Positions 1 to 9,787 of a stretch of DNA of 64,000 nt are shown in pieces. Numbering within the stretch: the stretch's first letter is position 1; each line of letters opens with the position of its first letter. The DNA lies in the NCBI RefSeq assembly GCF_019455385.1, contig NZ_JACOFR010000003.1, positions 423,098 through 487,097 on the forward strand, written 5' to 3'. Under the pieces are notes generated by a model. That model saw only the letters and a program-made list of their open reading frames with translations, made no database searches and was not told where the DNA came from. The DNA comes from Bradyrhizobium sp. BR 10289 (GTDB taxonomy: Bacteria > Pseudomonadota > Alphaproteobacteria > Rhizobiales > Xanthobacteraceae). The position numbers and the translations under genes were made by a program.

Positions 1-3000
1 TCGCCGCCGACCCGTCGGTCGAGATGAGACCAGCATAGGTATCGTCGAGGGCATGGACGCCCAGCGCGTCCGGCGTGCCACTGAAACCCTCGGCCGGCAC
101 GAAGCGGAGCAGCGTATCCGGGCTCAGCACCAGCGCATGGGTATCGCTAACCGCGCCGATATCGACCCAATGATCGGTGCCGGCGATTTGGTATTGCCAC
201 ACGCCCTGATCGGCCGTTGCCGTATCCGACGTGACCGCGATGGCGGTGAAGCTCGCGCCGGCGTCGGCGTCGTGGAACTTGTTCGCGAAGAGATCGCTGA
301 TCGCAGCTCCGCTCGGGTTGTTATCATTGCCGGCGACGGCGTCCAGCGCCGTGCTGTCGAGCGTCGGAGAATCGTTGCTGCCGGCGATATTGATGGTGAC
401 GACGCCATTGCCGGTGCCGGTCGCGGCGTGCCCGTCGTCCGGCACGATGGTGTATTGCAGCGACAGCGTGTGGCCGGCGGCAAGGAAGTCCAAGGCTTGG
501 CCGCCCGAATTGAACGCCCAGGTGAACTGAGCGTGGTTGGCGGTGCCGTTCAGGATGTCGCCGGACGGCACGGTGAAATAGCTGAGCAGGGTGGCGTGCG
601 AGAGACCACCGACGTCGTCGGTCTTCAGGACGCCGTCGAGATGGACGGAGAGGCTGTCGCGCACGACGCTCACGTGATCGGTGGCGTCGACGTCGGACAA
701 GGTCAGCGTGCCGGTCTTGCCCAGCCCCGCATTGGTCTCCGGCAGGGTCGCGCCGGCGCTGTCCCCCGCCTCGGCCGTGATCACCGGCGCATCATTCTTG
801 CCAGTGAGCGTGATGGTGACGTCGGTCGTAATTGTCTGGCCCCGATGGTCGTCGAGCGTGACGGTCGAAACCACTTTCGCGGCCTGGTTCTCGCCGAGGA
901 AATCCAGCGCGCTGTCGGCAACCGAATAGCTCCAGGTCACCGTGCCGTTATTCTTGCCGGTCTGAGGCAGCAGCGTCAGCGCCTGCGCGAGCGCGGTTTC
1001 CTGGCCCGTCAGTGTCAGCGGCGTCGTGCCATCGGTATCGAACCAGGTCACGGATTGGCCCGTGATCCCGGCCGTCGGCCGGTCGGTCAGGTCGACGTCC
1101 TTGAAGCCGATCGCGCCGGTGGCGGCGGTCGGCGTCGGGTCCGGCGCGGAGGAGCCGGTGGTGTTCGCGCGTTCGGGAACGGTGGCGGTCAGCGATGCTG
1201 CGGCGAAGGTAGGCGCATCGTCGTTCGCGTTGATCGTGATCAGCGTGCCGCCATGACCGTCGTCGCTGCCGGCGAAATGATAATTGCTGTAGTCGCCACC
1301 TGTGAGCTTCAGCGTGATCGTGTGGTTGTAGGCGTCGCTGACGACGAGCTCGCCGGTCGCGGCGTTGTAGGTCGCCGAGGTGCCGTCATCATAAACGATG
1401 CTCGACAGGTCGATCGTGTCGGCCATGGACAATTCCGCGATCGATCCGCCGAAGGTCGACGTATCGATCTGAAGCGCGGCGCCGTCGCCCGCGAGGTTGA
1501 TCGTTTGCGTGACCGAGCCATCGAGCTTCAGGAGCGCGCCGGCGTCGACCGTGACCGAGCCGGTGCCCGACAGCGTGCCAAACAATGTCAACTCGCCGTC
1601 ATGGACCTCGATGGCGCCGGCATTGGCGATGGTGCCCGAGATTGACGCCGTGCCCCAGCTGTCGATGTCCGCGTAATTCTCGATGGTCAGTCCGGTCCCG
1701 GAGATCGACGCGCCATGCAGATCGATAGCGCCGTGGTTGACGATCGAGGACGCATTGCCGAAAACGCCGCTGCCGGCGACCGTCCAGATACCGCCAGCGT
1801 TGTTGTTGAACGTGGCCGTGGCGACCGAGATGTTGCCGTTGATGTGGCCGCTATTGTTGATCGTGATGGCGCCGCCGGTCTCGACGATGGCGTAGGTCGC
1901 CGCGGTTACATTGGAGGCGAGAGCCGGCCCGATCGTTCCGGAATTGTCGATCGTCGCCGATCCGGTGGTATTTTCCTGGATGAAGATCGCGGTATGGCCC
2001 GTCGGAGCCGCGACCGAGCCGGTGTTGGTGATATGGGTCGAGCCGATCGCGCCGGTTCCGTTTTGGGTGACGCTGATGCCGGCAAGGCTCGTGCTGCTGA
2101 TGTGGCCATGGTTGACGATGGTAATGTCGCCGCCGCCGGTGGCGAGCGCGGCCAGACCGATCGTGCCGGAGGCGGAGCCGTCGTTGGTGACGCTGACGTC
2201 GCCGCCGCCGTGATCGAAGGCCCCGATCGCCGTGCCAGCGGTCGCGATGATCGAAGATGTCGCGCCGGTCATGACAGTGATGTCACCGGCAGCGTAGGTG
2301 AACGCCTCGATGCCGTAGCCCCCATCCGCGAAGATCGTCGCGTCGCTGGTGACGACGACGTCGCCATTGACCGCATTCGAGAACGTGCCGTTCCCGCCGG
2401 GCTTGTAGCCGGCGATGATCCCGCCCGGGGTGGTGCCGTCGTTGTTCAGCGTCGAGCCGGAATGGATGGTGCCGTGCGCCTCGACCGAGATCGTGCTGCC
2501 GACGCCGGCGGCGATCGCGGTCGCAAAGCTGACGGCCACGATGCCGGAGCTGCCGGACGTGATGCTGTCGCCCTTGGCCAGAGTGACGCTGATGTCGCCC
2601 TGGTCAACGCTGTGGGCCCTGATGCCGTAGCTAGTCGCGCCCGAGATCGTGACGTTCTCGCCAAGCGTGACGGTCACGTCGCCGGGGCCGCCGCTCAATG
2701 CCACGGCATTGATGCCGACACTCTGCGCTCCGGACACCGTGATCGTGGTCCAGGCAAAGCTGTTCACCGTGACGTCGCCATTCCCATAGTTATAGGCGTT
2801 GATGCCGTGACCGGCCGCAGCTGTGATGTTGGCGTGGTTGTTGACGATCACCGTGCCGTTGACGCCGGTATTGGCATTGGTGCCGGTCGTGGCGCCGGTG
2901 TAGCCGGCCTCGATGCCTGCCGGCGGATTGCCGCCGAGGTTCGAGCTGCTGCCCGAGTTGATCGTGCCATAGGCGTTGACCGTGATGGTGCTGCCGGCGG

Positions 3001-6000
3001 CTTCGCCGAGCGAGATCGCGCGATTGACGGCGACGACGCCTGAGCTGCCCGACGAAATGACGCTGCCGGCCTCGGTCGTGATGGTCTGGTTGCCGGCCCC
3101 GTAGCTGCGCGACCGGATACCATAAATGGAGCTGCCCGTGATCGTGCCGCCGGCGTCGATGATGATGTCGCCGTTACCACCGGTCAACGCGTCGATGCCG
3201 AAGGCGCCACCCACGGCGCCCCCGCGCTGGGTGATCGAGATGTCGCCGGCATTGGCGCTGTTCAGATTCTCGACAAGGACGCCGACCGAGTTCGCGCCGG
3301 TGCCGGTCGCCTTGCCGGTGAGATTATTGACGGTGATATCGCCGGAGCCGGTCGCGCTGTCGCGCAGCACAATGCCGTTGCCGGCGAGCCCCTTGATGTC
3401 ACCTGTCGCGGTCAGCGAAATGCTGCCGGTGCCGTTCTGCGTCGCGACGACGCCGTTGACCGCGCCGGTCAGTGCGCCGGTCGGCGTCAGCACGACATTG
3501 CCATGACTGCCGGTCGTCCCGCCCGATGCCGAGAAGTCGAGCGCGTCGCCCGCCTTCGAATTGATGTCGGCATCGCCGGTGACGGTGAAGGTGCCGCCGG
3601 CCGAGGCCTGACCAGCGATCGTGCCGGTAAAGGCATGGCTGCCGGCGTCGAGCTGGAGCGTGCCGGAACTGCCGGCGAACGTGACGGTCTGCGCGTCCGC
3701 GCCGCCGAGTTCCAGCGTCGCGCCATCGTCAATGACGATCATCTTGCCGACGCCGTAAAGGCCGCCGGAGAGATTGAGCGTGCCGCTCTGCACCTCGATG
3801 TTACCGGTGTTGGTGACGCTGCCGGTAACCATGTTGGCGCCGACGCTGTAGAGATTGCCGGCATTGCTCAGGCTGCCGCCGTTGATCGAGACGTCGGTCA
3901 GGTAGAGTTTCGACGTTCCGTCGACTGCGAGCGCGCCGGTGCTGCTGTTGCTGACGGTGAGATGGACCAGCTTCAGCGTGCCACCGTTGATCGCCTTGAG
4001 ATCAGCGGAATTGGTGATGTCTTCGCTGGTGATATCGAGCTCGGCGGCGCTTGCCTGGATCAGGCCGTGATTGGTGATGGCGTGCAGCGTCGCGGGGTCG
4101 ATCGTCAGCGTGCCGTTGGTGACCGAGATGATGCCGGTGCTGGCGACGGTGATGTCGGCGCTGTCGATCGCGCTCGTGCCGGTCGATTCCAGCGTGCCCG
4201 TGACGGTCACGGTGCCGCCATCGACAATTGCCCCGACGAGGTCGAGCGTGGAGCCCGACGCGACCGACACGGTGCCACCGGTATTGGTCACCGTCATCCC
4301 AATCAGCTTCAGCGTGCCCGCGTTGATCGCGGCCAGCGTGCCGGTATTGGTGACGGCCTGATGGTCAATGTCGAGCTCGCCGAGATTGGCCTGGAGCGTG
4401 TTGGCGTTGGCGATGGTGGCGGCCGAAGTCGTGGCGGCGAGCGTCAGCAGGCCGCCGAGCGCCTCGATCAGGCCGTTATTGGTGATGGCCGCGCCGGTGA
4501 GGATGCTGGTGCCGGTTGAATCCAGCGTGCCTGAAACGGCCAGCGTGCCACCGCTCAGGCTCGCGCCGTTCAGCGTCGTCTTCTTGCTCCCGGCGACGCC
4601 GACGGTGCCATGGTTGGTGATCGCCGTGTCGACGACGGTCGCGTCGCCGAACGTCAGCGTGACGCCGTTTTCGACCGTGACAGCGCCCTTGTTCAGAGTG
4701 GCGCTGCCGCCAATCGCGCTGTCACCGGTCACGTCGATCGTGCCGCCCGTCCCGAGGCTGTAATTGTTGATGGTGCCGCCGGTGATCTCGGTGCCGGACA
4801 GCGTCAGCGTCTGGCCATCGTCGATCTTGATGACATGGCCGGCGTTGGTGACGACGTCATTGAGCAGCGTCGCGGCACCAGCGATCTCGAGCGTGCCATT
4901 GTTGGTGATCGGGCCCTTGGTCGAGCTGGAAATGCCCTGGATCGTGGCACCGTCCTTGAGTCTGACGGTATTGGCGATTGCAACGCTGGAGTTGTCGGTG
5001 ATGACGGTGCCGGAGACGGTGACACCGTCCAGCGTCAGCGCCGCATCGGCGGTGATGGTGCTGACGCTGACCGTGGCGCCGCTGTCGATCTTGCTGGCGC
5101 CGGTGACGTCGATCGTGCCGGCGCCCTTGACGACGCCGCCACTGATCGTGGCGTGGTCTAGGGTCAGAGCGCCAGTGCCATCAATGATCACGCTACCGCT
5201 TGTGTTGGCGACAGTCGAGCCCTTGTCGATCGCAAGCACGCCGTTCGCCAGCACTTCGATGGTGCCGGCATTGGTGACGGTCTCGCTGTCTAGCGCGTTG
5301 CCGGTGCCGCTGGCCTTGAGCGTCGCATTATTCTTCAGGAAGCCGCTAGTCAGAACCGCATTGCCGGTGAGATCGAGCTCGCCGCTATTGGTGACCGTAC
5401 CGCCGCGCGATGGCAAATCGATGAACGCATGAAGGCCAGTGCCGCTCTCGCCGCCGTCGGATCCCGACCAGCCGTGAAGGACGGGATCCCCACCGCCGTC
5501 GATCGTCGCGCCGTTGACGGTCAGCCTGCCGTTGACGTCGACGGTGACCGCGCCATTGTTCGTGACATTGGAGCCCTGGTGGATCGTCAGCCAGCCATTC
5601 GCCAGCACCTCGATCAAACCGCTCGCGGTGTTGGAGACGGTCTCGCTCGCGAACTCGGCCGTGCCCTTGATTTTGACCGTGCCGGAATTGTTCAGCGTGC
5701 CGTTCTCGATCAGGCTGGTGCCGTCGAGTTCGAGCGTGCCGAGAATGTTGACGGTGCCGCCATCCACGATCGCGGTGTCGACGATCAGCGTCGTGCCCGC
5801 ATCCGCCTTCAGCGTGCCGCCGGCATTGTGGATCGTGGCCAGCGTCTTCAGCGTGCCGCCGGACAGTTCGATGGTGCCGGAATTGGTGATCGCCGTGCCC
5901 TTGGCGAAATCGCCGCCGCCGGCGAGGGTCAGATGGCCGGCATTGGTGAGCACGCTGGTGCCGAGGATCTCGGCCTTACCGCCGACCGACATCGTTCCGG

Positions 6001-8356
6001 TCGCAACGTTGGTGAGGATGGAGTCTGCGCTCATGTTGAGCGCGCCTGAGATCGTCAGCGAGCTCAGGTTGATCAGCTTCGGCGGCGGACCGCCAAAGTC
6101 GTTCATCGTGACCGACTTGGCGAAGGCCGCGGCGTCGATCGTCACCGGATAAGACGGCGTCAGGCCGTGCAGCTGATCGGTGATGACGATGACGTCGTCA
6201 TTGATGGTTGGGACCGTGCCGGTTTCCCAGTTGGCCGCATCCTTCCAGAAACCGCCCGAGGGCGCGCCGGCCTTGTCGGTCGCGATCCACACCACCGCCG
6301 GCGCGTCGGTGCCTTTGATTGTGACGGTGATCGTCTGCTTCGAGGTCGCGCCCTGCGAATCCGTGACCGTCACGGTGTAGACCAGCGTCAGCACCTCGCC
6401 CTTCGGGATGAAGTCGGCGAGATAGACCGGCAGGTCGGCCAGCGACCAGTTGATGGTGCCGGTGCCGTCCCCGGTGCTGTCGGCGCCGGCCGCGATCGCA
6501 ACCGACATCGCCTTCTGGAACGCCGCGAGCGGGCCCGGCGGCACGGCGCCGCCAGGCAGGGTCGCGCTGGTCAGCGCCACCGACACCGTGTGCGTGTCGG
6601 TAAGATCGACATCGGTGAAGCTCAGCGTTCCCGACTTCGGCACATCGCTGGTGAGCGGACCGCCCGGCACGCTGGTGCCGCCTTCGAAAGTGATGGTCGG
6701 AACGCTGGTCGTGATCACCGGCTTGTCGTTGGTACCGGTGATCGTGATGGTGATCGGGATGTTCGTGGATTCGGGATTGACCGCGAAATTGTTATTCACG
6801 GTGACAATGTAGGTCAGCGTCAGCGTTTCGCCGGCCGCGAGGAAGTCAAATACGTGGTCTGGGACCGAGTAGGTCAGGGTCGCCGAACCGTTGTTGTTAT
6901 TGCCGGCGGCGGCTGCGACGGAGATCTGGACCTGCGTCGCCGCGATGTCCTGCTTCTGGAGAGCCGTGAGCGAGTTGGTGACGTCGTGGTGGCCAGCGTC
7001 CTTGTAGGTGTATTTTGATGGGTCGACGTTCACCGACACCGTTGGCCGGTCGCCCAGGTTCTGGTCGACAAAGTTGACGTGGAAGATGGTGATGTCGGAA
7101 GGCACAGGCGCGCCGGTCCCGTCTGCGCGATCGCCGGTCGCCGCAGCCTGTTCGGCCGTCGCGAGCGCCGTCGTCACATTGCCGTTGGCGTCGAGGATGC
7201 GCGCGTCGGGCGGTCCGGGATAACGATCGGACGTACTGCTGCCTCCACTCGACGACCCGCCGGAGCCACTGCCGCTGACCGTGTTGGCGACGATCACCTG
7301 TGCGGTTGCGCCGCTCGACGTCTTGATCAACACGCCGTCGCTGGTCGGCGTGATCGTGTCGGTGAAGTTCGTGGTCAGCTTTGTATTGGTGTTATTATCG
7401 GTGAACTTCAGCGTGAACACGTCGGTGATCAGCTTCTGAATGTCCGGCGACATCAGTGCATTGGTGATCGAGACGTTGCCCCCGCTGATCTGGATCATCT
7501 GGCCGGCCTGATTGACCGTCGCGATCGGCAGCAGCGTGACCTTGTCGAACAGGATGTAGGAGCCGGTCGTGCCGTTTGGCTCGACCAGAACCTGGAAGCT
7601 CGCCTGCGGCTGCGGATCGCCGCCGCCGGCGGGGACGACGAAGTTGATCTGGGTCAGCACCGCCGTGCCGCGGATGCCCATGGTAGCGACCGGCGTGTCG
7701 ATCTTCATGTCGCCATGCTTGGCGGTCTCGCCGGCGACGAAGGTGATGGTGCCGGCGACGAGGCTCAGCAGCGAGGAATTGTTCGACCCGTTGGGGTCGT
7801 AGACCATCTCGTTCAGCACCATCCGCGCATTGGAGGACAGGCCGAACACGGTGCCGTCGATGAAGGTGATGCCAAGTGTCGAATCGGCGCCGGTCGAGAC
7901 CACGTCGCCCTTCTCGACATTGTCGCCGTTGTTCAGGATGACCGAGACGCCGTTGCGGACCGCGGTCGCGCTGCCGGACAGCTTGGTGACGTGGCCAATG
8001 ACCTGGGCGGCGGCGGCGCCGGACCCGGCCTGGGCATATTGGACGTGGCCGGTGAGCGCATTGACGACGTCGCCGGTGAGATGGGCGCCATCGGGCGAGG
8101 CGATCGCGGCGCGCTTGTCGCCCCTGAAATAATCGTGAACGACGAACTCATGGCCGTCGTGGGACAGCACAAGGTCGAGACCGGCGCGCTTGAAGTCGGC
8201 GTTGAAGATCAGGTTCGGATCGGGAACGACGAACGCGCCATCGGGCACGTGACCATGTGCCTTGGCCGTAAAGGAATCGACACGGCCGTCCGCAGGCGAG
8301 CGGGAAACCTGGCCGTCCAAGGAGTTCGCGGCGTCAAATTTGCCAGCGTAATTCAA
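1..8356 (-). CDS. Giant FecR/VCBS/beta-helix surface adhesin (5' part, runs off the window)
   Basis: The minus strand is open in a single frame from a TTG start at 8356 to base 1, giving at least 2785 codons with no stop. I checked the frame at several points. An in-frame TAA lies just upstream of the TTG, so the start must be at or downstream of 8356. There is no classical signal peptide, which fits type I secretion. Residues about 119-228 form a FecR-like module (GHVTKLSG, then GDVVSTGADS and FIDGTVFGLS, ending near MGIRGTAV at 226). Residues about 424-547 and 548-682 are VCBS/cadherin-like repeats with LTLTYIVTV and ITGTNDKPV signatures. A W-x-D-A-A-N-W segment near 700 leads into roughly 1600 residues of short Gly/Thr/Asn-rich beta-helix type repeats (forms of TNTGTL and DGGTV). 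More VCBS repeats start near residue 2373. The role is probably attachment or biofilm. The C-terminus and any secretion signal lie outside the window. Confidence 0.88.
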   Translation of the reverse strand, partial: MNYAGKFDAANSLDGQVSRSPADGRVDSFTAKAHGHVPDGAFVVPDPNLIFNADFKRAGLDLVLSHDGHEFVVHDYFRGDKRAAIASPDGAHLTGDVVNALTGHVQYAQAGSGAAAAQVIGHVTKLSGSATAVRNGVSVILNNGDNVEKGDVVSTGADSTLGITFIDGTVFGLSSNARMVLNEMVYDPNGSNNSSLLSLVAGTITFVAGETAKHGDMKIDTPVATMGIRGTAVLTQINFVVPAGGGDPQPQASFQVLVEPNGTTGSYILFDKVTLLPIATVNQAGQMIQISGGNVSITNALMSPDIQKLITDVFTLKFTDNNTNTKLTTNFTDTITPTSDGVLIKTSSGATAQVIVANTVSGSGSGGSSSGGSSTSDRYPGPPDARILDANGNVTTALATAEQAAATGDRADGTGAPVPSDITIFHVNFVDQNLGDRPTVSVNVDPSKYTYKDAGHHDVTNSLTALQKQDIAATQVQISVAAAAGNNNNGSATLTYSVPDHVFDFLAAGETLTLTYIVTVNNNFAVNPESTNIPITITITGTNDKPVITTSVPTITFEGGTSVPGGPLTSDVPKSGTLSFTDVDLTDTHTVSVALTSATLPGGAVPPGPLAAFQKAMSVAIAAGADSTGDGTGTINWSLADLPVYLADFIPKGEVLTLVYTVTVTDSQGATSKQTITVTIKGTDAPAVVWIATDKAGAPSGGFWKDAANWETGTVPTINDDVIVITDQLHGLTPSYPVTIDAAAFAKSVTMNDFGGPPPKLINLSSLTISGALNMSADSILTNVATGTMSVGGKAEILGTSVLTNAGHLTLAGGGDFAKGTAITNSGTIELSGGTLKTLATIHNAGGTLKADAGTTLIVDTAIVDGGTVNILGTLELDGTSLIENGTLNNSGTVKIKGTAEFASETVSNTASGLIEVLANGWLTIHQGSNVTNNGAVTVDVNGRLTVNGATIDGGGDPVLHGWSGSDGGESGTGLHAFIDLPSRGGTVTNSGELDLTGNAVLTSGFLKNNATLKASGTGNALDSETVTNAGTIEVLANGVLAIDKGSTVANTSGSVIIDGTGALTLDHATISGGVVKGAGTIDVTGASKIDSGATVSVSTITADAALTLDGVTVSGTVITDNSSVAIANTVRLKDGATIQGISSSTKGPITNNGTLEIAGAATLLNDVVTNAGHVIKIDDGQTLTLSGTEITGGTINNYSLGTGGTIDVTGDSAIGGSATLNKGAVTVENGVTLTFGDATVVDTAITNHGTVGVAGSKKTTLNGASLSGGTLAVSGTLDSTGTSILTGAAITNNGLIEALGGLLTLAATTSAATIANANTLQANLGELDIDHQAVTNTGTLAAINAGTLKLIGMTVTNTGGTVSVASGSTLDLVGAIVDGGTVTVTGTLESTGTSAIDSADITVASTGIISVTNGTLTIDPATLHAITNHGLIQASAAELDITSEDITNSADLKAINGGTLKLVHLTVSNSSTGALAVDGTSKLYLTDVSINGGSLSNAGNLYSVGANMVTGSVTNTGNIEVQSGTLNLSGGLYGVGKMIVIDDGATLELGGADAQTVTFAGSSGTLQLDAGSHAFTGTIAGQASAGGTFTVTGDADINSKAGDALDFSASGGTTGSHGNVVLTPTGALTGAVNGVVATQNGTGSISLTATGDIKGLAGNGIVLRDSATGSGDITVNNLTGKATGTGANSVGVLVENLNSANAGDISITQRGGAVGGAFGIDALTGGNGDIIIDAGGTITGSSIYGIRSRSYGAGNQTITTEAGSVISSGSSGVVAVNRAISLGEAAGSTITVNAYGTINSGSSSNLGGNPPAGIEAGYTGATTGTNANTGVNGTVIVNNHANITAAAGHGINAYNYGNGDVTVNSFAWTTITVSGAQSVGINAVALSGGPGDVTVTLGENVTISGATSYGIRAHSVDQGDISVTLAKGDSITSGSSGIVAVSFATAIAAGVGSTISVEAHGTIHSGSTLNNDGTTPGGIIAGYKPGGNGTFSNAVNGDVVVTSDATIFADGGYGIEAFTYAAGDITVMTGATSSIIATAGTAIGAFDHGGGDVSVTNDGSASGTIGLAALATGGGDITIVNHGHISSTSLAGISVTQNGTGAIGSTHITNTGSVAAPTGHTAIFIQENTTGSATIDNSGTIGPALASNVTAATYAIVETGGAITINNSGHINGNISVATATFNNNAGGIWTVAGSGVFGNASSIVNHGAIDLHGASISGTGLTIENYADIDSWGTASISGTIANAGAIEVHDGELTLFGTLSGTGSVTVDAGALLKLDGSVTQTINLAGDGAALQIDTSTFGGSIAELSMADTIDLSSIVYDDGTSATYNAATGELVVSDAYNHTITLKLTGGDYSNYHFAGSDDGHGGTLITINANDDAPTFAAASLTATVPERANTTGSSAPDPTPTAATGAIGFKDVDLTDRPTAGITGQSVTWFDTDGTTPLTLTGQETALAQALTLLPQTGKNNGTVTWSYSVADSALDFLGENQAAKVVSTVTLDDHRGQTITTDVTITLTGKNDAPVITAEAGDSAGATLPETNAGLGKTGTLTLSDVDATDHVSVVRDSLSVHLDGVLKTDDVGGLSHATLLSYFTVPSGDILNGTANHAQFTWAFNSGGQALDFLAAGHTLSLQYTIVPDDGHAATGTGNGVVTINIAGSNDSPTLDSTALDAVAGNDNNPSGAAISDLFANKFHDADAGASFTAIAVTSDTATADQGVWQYQIAGTDHWVDIGAVSDTHALVLSPDTLLRFVPAEGFSGTPDALGVHALDDTYAGLISTDGSAA

Positions 8357-8973
8357 CCGGGCACCGTAAAAGGGTTAAAATCTAAGTAAGTATCGACCGC
8401 CTAAGCTTGCTTAGCATTACCAAGTCCTTAGCGAAACCATCTATTGCTTGTGTGATTTCGTGTCACTTGGCCATCGACGACTATGCCTACGGCGACATCC
8501 GCAGATATACCGAAGTCGTTTTTCGAATATTTTGCAGTCGAATTCGGCTTATCGCGCGCATTTCCAGTCATCCAAGGTAATCGGCTGCGAAGAGAAGTCC
8601 GCGAATACTTGCGTCCACTTCCCTTCGTGGTACCCCGCAACATCCTGCGGCAAATACGGAGTTAAATCTGTGACCCAACTAACAGAACCCGTGAAATAGC
8701 GGGCTGTTAGCCATACGAGGCAGAATCGGCTCCGTTACAACTTGTGCCTGCAATTGATTCCGTTTCGCCGCGGTCGGGCCCGAGCTAGCCGGCGAATCGT
8801 AAAATTTTACGCAATTTGGCCAGTCGCGTTTCAGCCTGTCCCACGGTTTTAGGACCCCTGCCGGGCGCGTTAAGCAGAACAAAACCGCCCGCCTCGCACT
8901 ATCTCCGCGAAAGCAACAACGCCCGGCACGTTGAGGTCGACGGGGACCTTACGAAGCCGGAAGGGGATGTCAG
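8357..8973. other. 617-base divergent intergenic region, adhesin/LapG-like protease
   Basis: This gap separates the giant adhesin (leftward) from the LapG-like protease (rightward). It is less GC-rich than its surroundings. The short open frames in it have no recognisable product, poor ribosome sites and overlapping alternatives. I read it as the promoter and 5'-leader region of two divergent genes. The only clear internal symmetry I see is the palindrome at 8798-8811. Confidence 0.55.
8798..8811. promoter_or_regulatory. 14-bp perfect AT-rich palindrome, possible operator
   Basis: CGTAAAATTTTACG reads identically on both strands and stands out from the GC-rich background. It lies about 163 bases upstream of the LapG-like gene and about 440 bases upstream of the adhesin start. 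A homodimeric regulator could bind it, but no second copy was seen here and the assignment is inference. Confidence 0.3.
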
Positions 8974-9693
8974 ATGGAGACCGCTGCTCGCTCGCGCGCC
9001 TGGCGCGCAATCCTTGTCCTGTGCGGACTGATCCTGTTCGGGTCCGCCGCCGAGCTTCGCGCCGGCACGCTGCTGTCGCCGGGCGCAGGCCTGCTCGTGC
9101 GCAAATCCGCCGAGCCGTTCGGCGTGTTCGCCTTCGCCATTTCGTCCGGCAGCCTCCAGCACAAATGGTCCGAGCTGAAGCAGAAGCTCGACGACGACAT
9201 GGTGCAGCTCGCGTTGTGCGACGGCGACCGCGATAATTGCGCGTCCCCGGCGGCGCTGAAGCTGCTTGCCATCGTCGACCAGGCCCGCAGCCGCGACGGC
9301 CGCGCCAGGCTCGGCGAGACCAACCGCGCCATCAACCTCGCCATCCGCGCCGCCAATGACGGCATCGACGACGTCTGGAGCTCGCCGCTTGCGACCTTCG
9401 CGCGCGGCGCCGGCGACTGTGAAGACTACGCAATCGCCAAGCTGGCCGCGCTCCGGCTCGCTGGCGTGGCCAGCAACGATCTCCGCATCGTGGTGGTGCG
9501 CGATGTCAGGGTCGGCGAGGAGCATGCGGTTGCCGCCGCCAAGCTCGATGGCCACTGGCTGATGCTGGACAACCGCCGCATGGCGATGGTCGAGGACGAT
9601 GAGGCGCGCACCTACCAGCCGCTTTTCGTGCTCTATCAGTCGGCCGTGCTGAAATATGCCGACGAGCCGGTGCGGTTGTCGGAGGCCCGCTGA
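8974..9693 (+). CDS. LapG-like transglutaminase-fold cysteine protease (BTLCP family)
   Basis: The protein is 239 residues with a hydrophobic N-terminal export segment (about residues 10-30), so it is probably periplasmic. The family triad is visible: Cys149 in GDCEDYAIAKL, His184 in EEHAVAA and Asp199 in MLDNR. These match the bacterial transglutaminase-like cysteine proteinases whose best-known member, LapG, cuts the N-terminus of the adhesin LapA when cyclic-di-GMP falls. The length matches LapG, which is about 250 residues. The GDCEDYAIAK block is the strongest family marker. The gene is divergent from the giant adhesin at 8356, which suggests that adhesin as substrate. No LapD-type inner-membrane receptor is present in the window. 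The ATG at 8974 follows GGAAGGGGATG and gives an intact signal peptide. Family membership is solid; substrate pairing is inference. Confidence 0.85.
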   Translation: METAARSRAWRAILVLCGLILFGSAAELRAGTLLSPGAGLLVRKSAEPFGVFAFAISSGSLQHKWSELKQKLDDDMVQLALCDGDRDNCASPAALKLLAIVDQARSRDGRARLGETNRAINLAIRAANDGIDDVWSSPLATFARGAGDCEDYAIAKLAALRLAGVASNDLRIVVVRDVRVGEEHAVAAAKLDGHWLMLDNRRMAMVEDDEARTYQPLFVLYQSAVLKYADEPVRLSEAR

Positions 9694-9787
9694 TCTCGCT
9701 CGTCGCCCGATAGACCTTCCCCACAAACCCATTCCACCGCACGATCCGGACCGCTAGCATGGCGCCTTCGATGCGGGGGCGATTGGA

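Noticed and set aside
53..8389. Long plus-strand open frames (for example 53-1645, 1715-3043, 3503-4519, 7079-8389)
   Set aside because: They are low-complexity Arg/Asp/Gly-rich shadows of the minus-strand adhesin, whose frame encodes recognisable FecR and VCBS sequence all the way.
8483..8665. 60-residue plus-strand frame in the adhesin/protease gap
   Set aside because: It has no ribosome site or recognisable sequence, and overlapping frames on both strands are equally open.
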